A DNA stretch of 7,419 nucleotides, taken from assembly GCA_002395905.1 (NCBI GenBank), contig DGVK01000144.1, forward strand, positions 1 through 7,419, read 5' to 3'. Below, in pieces: positions 1 through 5,417 of the stretch. Origin of the DNA: Verrucomicrobia bacterium UBA4286 (GTDB lineage Bacteria; Verrucomicrobiota; Kiritimatiellia; RFP12; UBA1067). The first letter of the stretch is position 1. Every line of letters starts with the position of its first letter. The notes below the pieces were generated by a model. It was not told where the DNA came from and ran no database searches. It saw only the letters and a program-made list of their open reading frames with translations. The position numbers were made by a program, and so were the translations under genes.

Positions 1-922
1 GGTCGGCGAGCGTGAGCTTCTTCTCGGCCTCGGTCATCCAGACGGGGAAGTTGCGCTTGTTCGTGCGGGCCGTATAACCCAGGCGGAACTGCAGGTCGGT
101 TCCCATCGCGCCTTTCGTCACGCCGTCCTCCACATTCTTCTCGCAGCAGTCCTGTATCCACTGCAGCGAAACCTTCTCGGCCGTCGCGACATCCATCGCA
201 GGCACAGGGTGGTCGTGCTTCAAAACGGCCATCGCCGCCTTGAAGACCTCGCGGTAGCCGCCGTTCTCCCAGCGCGGCCGCCCGGTCATGAAGAACGACT
301 CCGCCTCGAACGTCGCGCCGGGCGGGAGGGTGATCCACTCGTCATAGCGGTCGACATAGCTGAACTTGAACGCATAGCACACCGGACTTTCGCGCACAGG
401 ATAGAAAATGCGGTGTTCGAGCCTGCCGTCGTCGAGGCGCTTGAGTGAACACGCGCTTTCAAGCGATGCGCGGTCGCGGTCGGACGCGAACATGGCGAAG
501 AGCGCGTCTTTCGTCTCGGAGAGCGTGCACGACGGAACCGACGACCTGTCGTAGCCGAAAACCCACGGCTCGCCGTCGCGTTCGAGTCCGCTCGGCGAAA
601 CCTGGTTGCCGAACGCGCAGTCGCCGTAGATCACGCCGGGGACGACCCAGTTGGAAGGCGTGAAGTCGCTCGCGGCGCGAACGACGATCTGCACGGTCTT
701 CGTCTCTGCTGAAGTGTTGGAAACCTTCACGAGCCGCCGGAAGAGTTTGAACGTATCGGCCTTTACAGCCGCCTCGCGCACAAGCTCGCGAATGGAATAT
801 TCCTGCGAGCGGTCGACATCGCCGCCGCCCTTCTCATAAACCGCGACAGGCAGAAGCGCCGCCCGCGCACCGGCCACGCCCAACACCGCAACAGCAGCGC
901 AGATAAGTTTTCTCGCCATCAT
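1..922 (-). CDS. Secreted protein of unknown function (3' part beyond window)
   Basis: This reading frame is open from an ATG at 922 to the window edge (307 complete codons) with no stop, so the C-terminus is missing. The N-terminus looks like a Sec signal peptide: MMARK, then a hydrophobic stretch of about 14 residues (LICAAVAVLGVAGA), then ARA as a likely signal peptidase I site near residue 21. The product is probably exported. The rest (about residues 22-230) looks beta-rich, with motifs such as WVVPGVIYGD and GEPWVFGYDRSS. From about residue 235 it becomes helical, including EKVSLQWIQDCCEKN. That order would suit a beta-sandwich followed by a helical toroid, as in many glycan-active enzymes, but I recognise no family and see no catalytic motif, so that is only a guess. 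The start at 922 is chosen because GGAG lies 6 nt upstream; an in-frame ATG at 934 would overlap its own ribosome binding site. It lies 92 nt downstream of the operon and has its own promoter. Confidence 0.8.
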   Translation of the reverse strand, partial: MMARKLICAAVAVLGVAGARAALLPVAVYEKGGGDVDRSQEYSIRELVREAAVKADTFKLFRRLVKVSNTSAETKTVQIVVRAASDFTPSNWVVPGVIYGDCAFGNQVSPSGLERDGEPWVFGYDRSSVPSCTLSETKDALFAMFASDRDRASLESACSLKRLDDGRLEHRIFYPVRESPVCYAFKFSYVDRYDEWITLPPGATFEAESFFMTGRPRWENGGYREVFKAAMAVLKHDHPVPAMDVATAEKVSLQWIQDCCEKNVEDGVTKGAMGTDLQFRLGYTARTNKRNFPVWMTEAEKKLTLAD

Positions 923-947
923 GCCATGCTCCATTCCTTTGAGGTTC

Positions 948-977
948 AAAGATTGACATGTTTATTTTACAATCTTT
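948..977. promoter_or_regulatory. Inverted repeat AAAGATTG-N14-CAATCTTT, candidate operator
   Basis: Two perfect 8-bp arms (948-955 and 970-977) flank a 14-bp AT-rich spacer. Their centres are 22 bp apart, about two helical turns, so a dimeric protein could contact both from one face. The spacer contains the whole -10 box (964-969), and the predicted start site near 957 also lies in it. A protein bound here would be expected to repress. Because the start site falls inside the repeat, it is more likely a DNA site than an RNA hairpin. The binding protein is unknown. Confidence 0.45.
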
Positions 978-993
978 CCCCCTGATCTGTCAA
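964..993 (-). promoter_or_regulatory. Sigma70-type promoter for the secreted-protein gene
   Basis: Read on the minus strand, TTGACA (988-993) is followed after 18 nt by TAAAAT (964-969). The -35 is a perfect consensus and the -10 matches five of six positions. The predicted transcription start is near 957, giving a leader of about 35 nt that contains the GGAG ribosome binding site of the gene starting at 922. The secreted-protein gene can therefore be transcribed independently of the operon upstream. Confidence 0.6.
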
Positions 994-1014
994 CAAGGGT
1001 GACGGCGCAGGCCG

Positions 1015-2055
1015 CTACCAGGCGAACTGTACGACAGGGAACGCGCCTCCCGCGCCAAGCCGCGCGTAGACTCCGGGCGCGTCGGAGACCGGATGCACCT
1101 CGTCGACAAAGCCGTCCAGCGACAGCCGCCCGAGCTTGATGAGGCGAAGAAACGCCATCACGTCGTCGCGGTGGGTGAAATGGCCGGGATACGACTCGTG
1201 TTCCGGCCGCGCCCAGGTGTGCGCGCCGATCAAGGTCACGCCGCGCCCGTGAACCTTGTGGTAGTAGTCGATTGTGAAGTTGGAACTGCGCGTGCAGCCG
1301 AGAAGAGCGACGCGCCCCATGAACGCCATGGCGTCCAGCACCGAATCAAGCGCCTCGCCCCTGCCGGTGACCTCTATCGCGACCTTGACGCCGCGCGCCT
1401 GCGCCCCTTTGAAAACGGCGCTGTCGCGGTTCGGCGTCATTGATTTCAAGGTCTCGGAAAAATCGTCCGTCGAAGGATCCAGCGCGAAATCCGCGCCAAG
1501 TTTCAAGGCCCGCTCGCGCTTTGCGGCGACAGGGTCGGCGGCGAATACAGGAGCCGCGCCCGCACACCTCAAAAGCATCACGGCAAGCTGCCCTAAGACC
1601 CCCTGCCCCATGACAACCGCGCTCTCGCCCATTTCCACCGCGCACTTGCGTATTGCCGCCATCGGGAACGTCGCGATATGAGCAAGCGCCGCCGCCTCGA
1701 ACGAAACGCCGTCGGGCAGAAGACAGGCGTTCTCCTCCGGCACGACCACATACTGCGAGTGGACGGTCCAGCTCATGGCGACGCGGTCGCCGGGCTTGAG
1801 CGACTTCACGCCTGCGCCGACGGCCTCAACCACGCCTGACGAACTGTAGCCGCCCTGCCGCGGCCAGCGCGCCACGCCGTCGTTCGTAAGGATGTTGACG
1901 TTCACCTCCCCGACATAGTTCGCCCGCTCCGTTCCGCTCGAAACCGTCGAACGCACCAGCCTTACAAGAACTTCGCCCGCCTTCGGCGCCGGAACAGGTC
2001 TTTCGACGAGCTCCACCCTGTTCGCCTCTGGAATGATTATGTTAACGCTTGTCAT
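1015..2055 (-). CDS. Zinc-free MDR-family dehydrogenase (alcohol dehydrogenase-like)
   Basis: A 346-residue member of the medium-chain dehydrogenase/reductase superfamily, presumably a cytoplasmic NAD(P)-dependent oxidoreductase. The GroES-like N-terminal domain shows the hallmarks GVVEAVGAGVKSLKPGDRVA (residues 74-93). The Rossmann domain carries GQGVLGQLAV (150-159) as its nucleotide-binding loop. The catalytic zinc ligands are absent: the usual Cys position reads TVSSGTER (37-44), the usual GHE reads GYS (69-71), and the four-cysteine structural-zinc loop is missing. This SxGTE pattern is seen in MDR proteins grouped with bacteriochlorophyllide-type dehydrogenases and often encoded beside Gfo/Idh/MocA enzymes. 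The substrate is unknown, perhaps a sugar. The start at 2055 has GGAGG 9 nt upstream and leaves a 14-nt overlap with the preceding gene. A start at 2082 would only add residues that do not resemble the family. It is the last gene of the operon. Confidence 0.88.
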   Translation of the reverse strand: MTSVNIIIPEANRVELVERPVPAPKAGEVLVRLVRSTVSSGTERANYVGEVNVNILTNDGVARWPRQGGYSSSGVVEAVGAGVKSLKPGDRVAMSWTVHSQYVVVPEENACLLPDGVSFEAAALAHIATFPMAAIRKCAVEMGESAVVMGQGVLGQLAVMLLRCAGAAPVFAADPVAAKRERALKLGADFALDPSTDDFSETLKSMTPNRDSAVFKGAQARGVKVAIEVTGRGEALDSVLDAMAFMGRVALLGCTRSSNFTIDYYHKVHGRGVTLIGAHTWARPEHESYPGHFTHRDDVMAFLRLIKLGRLSLDGFVDEVHPVSDAPGVYARLGAGGAFPVVQFAW

Positions 2056-3061
2056 AGCCGCATGCCTCCAGTGTGATTTCATGAACCTTCAAATCATGGT
2101 CGTACATCTCAACAGGATTCGCTCTTTCGCCGCGCACAATCTCGGCGAGTTCGCGCAGCTGATCCATATAGCGGTCGGTCTGCACGCCGAGATCCACGAT
2201 GTGCCGGCCTGCCGCAAATCCGCCCGCGGACTCGGCAAGCGTGAGATCGAGCGTAAGACGCTCGCCGTCGAAGCGTTCGATCGGGCAGAGGTCTATCGTG
2301 CCTTTTGTGCCGTCAATCCTAAGCCTCCTGTGCGCAAGACCGTTCGGCACGCGGCTGCAGGAACGCACGAGCGCCGTCGCGCCCGGCCACTCCAGAAGCG
2401 CCGCGCAGCGGTTGAGGCACTCCGTGCCGTCGCCCCGCGCCGTACCTGTCACATTCGCCGCTCGGATCAACTCCCCCTTCATCATCGGAAGAATGAGGTC
2501 GACAAGGTGGCAGCCGAGGTTGTAAAGGATTCCGCCCTTGAATGTGCCGACATATCTCTGATACGAGTCATCGCCGTAGTCGTGGTTCATGTCGGCCTCT
2601 ATGTGCACAACGTCGCCGAGCCATCCATCGCGCACGGCCTTGTGGCAGAACCTTACGCCCGGATTCGCCCGGAACATGTATCCCATCTGCATCGGCAGGT
2701 TCTTCGCGCGGCACATTTCGACGACCTCGCGGTAGGGCGCCATCGTCTCGCCGCACGGCTTGTCGCAGTGCATCGGCACGCCGCGCTCCGCGTATATGTG
2801 CGCGATCTCCATCAGGTCGTTGTTCGCGACTTCGACGAACACTACATCTATATCCGCGATCGCGAGCGCTTCGGCTTCACTCACGATTCTAAGCCCGTCG
2901 AGCGGCAAGGGGTCCGACCGGTAGGACGGCGTCGCTCGCGCGCGATCGTCTGCGACGGCGACTATCTCGAAATCGTCCTTCATTTTGGCAAGCGTCAGCA
3001 GCTTGCCCGCCGAGTGCTCGTGCTTGAGCCCGTAGAACAATGTACGCAAAGGTCTCTTCAT
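2042..3061 (-). CDS. Gfo/Idh/MocA-family oxidoreductase
   Basis: A 339-residue NAD(P)-dependent dehydrogenase of the family that includes inositol 2-dehydrogenase and glucose-fructose oxidoreductase; it is probably cytoplasmic and acts on a sugar or polyol. The N-terminal Rossmann fold (about 1-125) ends in the family motif as HCDKPCGE, with D100-K101-P102 replacing the usual EKP; K101 is the expected catalytic lysine. The C-terminal alpha/beta domain has GGILYNLGCHLVD (176-188), the family's HxxD motif (H185, D188). The dinucleotide loop is unusual: FYGLKHEHSAG (9-19) lacks the second glycine of GxGxxG. Length is normal for the family. It starts 3 nt after the MFS stop codon, with only a weak AAGGGA ribosome binding site about 9 nt upstream, and overlaps the next gene by 14 nt, so translation is probably coupled on both sides. 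The substrate is not evident. Confidence 0.92.
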   Translation of the reverse strand: MKRPLRTLFYGLKHEHSAGKLLTLAKMKDDFEIVAVADDRARATPSYRSDPLPLDGLRIVSEAEALAIADIDVVFVEVANNDLMEIAHIYAERGVPMHCDKPCGETMAPYREVVEMCRAKNLPMQMGYMFRANPGVRFCHKAVRDGWLGDVVHIEADMNHDYGDDSYQRYVGTFKGGILYNLGCHLVDLILPMMKGELIRAANVTGTARGDGTECLNRCAALLEWPGATALVRSCSRVPNGLAHRRLRIDGTKGTIDLCPIERFDGERLTLDLTLAESAGGFAAGRHIVDLGVQTDRYMDQLRELAEIVRGERANPVEMYDHDLKVHEITLEACGYDKR

Positions 3062-3064
3062 CGT

Positions 3065-4303
3065 CTAATCCCTTACTCTGTCTTTTTTGAAAAACCATAT
3101 CAACGCGGGCAGCAGGACAGCCGCGCCTGCGAGGTAGAACGCGCCGAGCGAGGCAAACGCCGCGCGCATCGACATCACATCGCCCATCCATCCAAGGACC
3201 GCCGGCGCAAACGATCCCATAACGAACGCCATGCAGCCGGTTATTCCCGTCGCGGCGCTTCTGTAGCGCGGCGCGATGCAGTCGAACATCGCCGGGTAGT
3301 GCGCCGCGTCATACACGCCGATTGCAAGCCCCAGCGTTCCCAGCGCCGCGCAGCACGAACCGAAGCACTGCGCCTGCGAAACCCAGATCATCGGCGCGAT
3401 GCACAGCAGGAAGCCGAGCGCCGACACTTCCAGCCTTATGCGCGGACGACCCGCGCCGAATCTGTCCACCGCCTTGGCGACAATCATGCAGCTGATGAAA
3501 GACCCTCCGTTCACCCACAATACGCCGTGCAGCGCAGCCTTCGCCGTGCCGACTCCCTCGAAACTGCGCGTGAGGAACATCGGCGTCCACAGCCTCAGAC
3601 CGAGATTGGCATACATGAAAAAGCCGAACGCGACAGCTATGAGAACTGCGGTGGGCTTGCCGAGAAGCGCCCGGAAAGCCTCTTTTATCGACGCTTCGTC
3701 TTTCACATCCCCGCCGCCTGCCGCAGGCTCGGGCCGCATGCCGAACTGCATCACCGCCGCCCAGATGATTCCGGCCGCACCCATAAGCCAGAACGCCCAT
3801 CTCCACACGCCCTCGCCGCGCTCCGCCATGAGCCCCCCGAAGAGGCTCGAAAGGATGATGCCCGAATACACCGCGCTCTGGAACACCGCCATCGCGGTGG
3901 ATCGCGTCTCCTTGTGGTACTTGGAGATGAGCGCATAGCTCGCCGGCGCCACGCAGCACTGCCCGAGAGCGTTCAGCACTCCGTAAAAAACCATCATCGC
4001 GCCTATACCGCGCGCGAAACCGCTGCCGAGGATGCCGACGGAAAAGAGGAGCGTCCCCGCGACGAGCACGCGCTTGCGCCCGAGAAGGTCCGCCGCCAGC
4101 CCCGATACGACCAGCGCGAGCCCGAACACCGCGCCGAACACACTCCCCACCATGCCGAGCTGCGCGTCGGTCACGCCGAAGCGCAGGAACTCGCTGCGTA
4201 TCTGCGGCAGCGCCGCGCCGTAGAGCTGCCGCGACCCCAGCTCAAGGAAGAACGCGACGAACAGGAACCCGAGGACGCGCCACTTGTAATCGAACCGGCT
4301 CAT
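3065..4303 (-). CDS. Major facilitator superfamily (MFS) transporter
   Basis: A 412-residue inner-membrane secondary transporter with about 12 hydrophobic helices in two halves. Between helices 2 and 3 is the MFS signature loop GLAADLLGRKR (68-78; G-x3-D-x2-G-R-K-R). A hydrophilic central loop follows the sixth helix (about 191-215), and a basic tail FFKKDRVRD ends the protein. The substrate is presumably the sugar or organic acid used by the neighbouring dehydrogenases. The start at 4303 forms an ATGA overlap with the TGA of the upstream gene and begins MSRFDYKWRV, directly before helix 1. The frame is open much further upstream, but that extension is an arginine-rich shadow inside the preceding gene. 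No good ribosome binding site precedes the ATG, so translation is probably coupled to the upstream gene. Confidence 0.92.
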   Translation of the reverse strand: MSRFDYKWRVLGFLFVAFFLELGSRQLYGAALPQIRSEFLRFGVTDAQLGMVGSVFGAVFGLALVVSGLAADLLGRKRVLVAGTLLFSVGILGSGFARGIGAMMVFYGVLNALGQCCVAPASYALISKYHKETRSTAMAVFQSAVYSGIILSSLFGGLMAERGEGVWRWAFWLMGAAGIIWAAVMQFGMRPEPAAGGGDVKDEASIKEAFRALLGKPTAVLIAVAFGFFMYANLGLRLWTPMFLTRSFEGVGTAKAALHGVLWVNGGSFISCMIVAKAVDRFGAGRPRIRLEVSALGFLLCIAPMIWVSQAQCFGSCCAALGTLGLAIGVYDAAHYPAMFDCIAPRYRSAATGITGCMAFVMGSFAPAVLGWMGDVMSMRAAFASLGAFYLAGAAVLLPALIWFFKKDRVRD

Positions 4304-5259
4304 ACCGTCATGACGATCTTGCCGCGGTTCTCGCCCGCGACCATCATGCGATGGGCCTCGGCGGCTTCGGCCACCGGCAGAACCTTGTGGATGAACGGCG
4401 CGAAAAGTCCGCTCTCGAACGCAGGCCACACGTCGCGCACGAGGCCTGCGAGAATCTGCGACTTCTCGGCGCTCGTTCTTGAACGCAGGGTGGAGCCGAT
4501 GACGCGCAGGTTCTTGCGCCAGAGAAGGTTCACGTCGAGCGTCGTCTCGCCGCCGGCCATGGAAGCGAGCGATATCCAGCGGCCGCGATAGGGCATGGTC
4601 GCTATGCAGCGGCCCATGAGCGGACCGCCCACAGGGTCTATCGCGACATTCGGCGGATTCTCCGTCAAGGTCTTTACGAGATCGTCCTTGAACCTGTTGC
4701 TCACGACATCCGCGCCGACGCCTTTGCAGAACTCGCCGTTCCCGTCGCTCGCGACCTGCGCGACGACCTTCGCGCCGAAGACGTGCTTTGCGAGCTGGAT
4801 GCACGCGATTCCAAGCCCTCCCTCGCCGCCGTTGATGAAGAATGTTTCGCCCTTCTGTATTTCGCCGACAAGCCGCAGGTTGAGATAGGCCGTGGCGTAG
4901 ACCTCCGGCACGCCGGCGGCCTGCTCGAATGAAAATCCCTTCGGCAGCGGCATGCACATTCCCTCCGGCACGGCCACACGTTCGGCGTAACCGCCGCCGC
5001 CGAGGAGGGCGCACACCGCGTCGCCCGGCTTGAACCGTCCGCCTGCGGGCGCCTCAAGAACGACGCCCGCGCACTCCAGACCGGGCCACTCCGGCCACTC
5101 CGGCGGGGGCGCGTATGTGCCCGCGCGCTGCATTACGTCCGCACGGTTGAGCGCGCACGCCTTCACCTCCAGAAGCACGTCGAAGTCGCCGCCGAGACGC
5201 GGCTCTCCAACATCTTTCCACTCAAACGCGCCGTCGGCGCCGATAGTCATTGCTTTCAT
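4300..5259 (-). CDS. PIG3-like NAD(P)H:quinone oxidoreductase, MDR family
   Basis: A 319-residue zinc-free MDR enzyme of the quinone oxidoreductase branch, closest by motif to the PIG3/TP53I3 group: NRADVMQRAGTYAPPP (38-53), then WPGLECAGVV (58-67), STLRSR (256-261) and the C-terminal AHRMMVAGENRGKIVM (302-317). The nucleotide loop is GGEGGLG (144-150) where relatives have an AxxGxxG-type loop. Known members reduce quinones or reactive carbonyls with NADPH; in this operon the substrate may instead be a sugar-derived enone or carbonyl, which is inference. The ATG at 5259 has AGGA 5 nt upstream. It is the first gene of the four-gene operon, transcribed from the divergent region, and its stop overlaps the MFS start by 4 nt. 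Confidence 0.9.
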   Translation of the reverse strand: MKAMTIGADGAFEWKDVGEPRLGGDFDVLLEVKACALNRADVMQRAGTYAPPPEWPEWPGLECAGVVLEAPAGGRFKPGDAVCALLGGGGYAERVAVPEGMCMPLPKGFSFEQAAGVPEVYATAYLNLRLVGEIQKGETFFINGGEGGLGIACIQLAKHVFGAKVVAQVASDGNGEFCKGVGADVVSNRFKDDLVKTLTENPPNVAIDPVGGPLMGRCIATMPYRGRWISLASMAGGETTLDVNLLWRKNLRVIGSTLRSRTSAEKSQILAGLVRDVWPAFESGLFAPFIHKVLPVAEAAEAHRMMVAGENRGKIVMTV

Positions 5260-5309
5260 CTTCGTCCTGTCCTTTTGAGGTTGTAGTCCCCTTTGTCGAG
5301 GATGAAGAT

Positions 5310-5315
5310 ATTATA
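5310..5315 (-). promoter_or_regulatory. Extended -10 element of the operon promoter
   Basis: On the minus strand the sequence reads TGTGCTATAATA: a perfect TATAAT with an extended -10 TGn motif. The start site is predicted near 5303, leaving a leader of about 44 nt before the ATG at 5259. At the usual distance upstream (about 5332-5339) there is no TTGACA-like hexamer; instead the first copy of the AGCGGCACTG repeat lies there. This is what an activator-dependent promoter looks like. Confidence 0.6.
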
Positions 5316-5334
5316 GCACATCCTTGAGAGCTTT

Positions 5335-5375
5335 AGCGGCACTGCCGCGCAAAAAAGAGCGGCACTGTTGCGAAA
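5335..5375. promoter_or_regulatory. Tandem operator candidate: two AGCGGCACTG direct repeats
   Basis: AGCGGCACTG occurs at 5335-5344 and 5358-5367, 23 bp apart. Similarity continues past the core (CCGCGCAAA versus TTGCGAAAC), so 15 of 18 positions match. An A6 tract (5351-5356) separates the copies. AraC-family proteins commonly bind direct repeats about two helical turns apart, and an AraC-type regulator is encoded immediately next door. Copy 1 occupies the -35 position of the minus-strand operon promoter. Copy 2 ends 5 bp before the regulator's -35. Copy 1 is also nearly palindromic (GCGGC-ACT-GCCGC). Confidence 0.55.
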
Positions 5376-5380
5376 CGCGC

Positions 5381-5410
5381 TTGCCGCGGCGCGCGGCGGT
5401 GTGCTATAAT
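5381..5410 (+). promoter_or_regulatory. Promoter of the XylR-like regulator gene
   Basis: TTGCCG (5381-5386, four of six -35 matches) lies 18 nt before a perfect TATAAT (5405-5410), preceded by the extended -10 TGC. The predicted transcription start is about 5417, which is at or one base before the start codon at 5418. Bases 5383-5399 are entirely G/C and include the palindrome CCGCG-GCG-CGCGG (5384-5396). Confidence 0.7.
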
Positions 5411-5417
5411 ACCGCGC

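Noticed and set aside
209..839. Three short plus-strand frames
   Set aside because: They are antisense to the secreted-protein gene, low in complexity and without convincing starts or domains.
932..934. Alternative in-frame ATG at 934 for the secreted protein
   Set aside because: AAAGGA would directly abut this ATG with no spacing, whereas the ATG at 922 has GGAG at 6 nt and gives a cleaner signal peptide.
953..973. Plus-strand TTGACA followed by TACAAT
   Set aside because: The spacing is only 9 nt, too short for a sigma70 promoter, and no plus-strand gene follows.
1001..1014. CGGC-CTGC-GCCG stem after the operon as a terminator
   Set aside because: The stem is four to five base pairs and lacks a U-tract on the minus strand, so it is too weak to call.
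2033..4591. 852-codon open frame on the plus strand
   Set aside because: It is antisense to three well-supported genes (MDR end, Gfo/Idh/MocA, MFS and part of the quinone oxidoreductase). Its translation is rich in R, H, E and A with no domain, as expected from the complement of GC-rich codons.
4304..5014. N-terminal extension of the MFS frame to 5014
   Set aside because: The extension is an arginine-rich out-of-frame reading of the quinone oxidoreductase gene; the family homology begins at the ATG at 4303.
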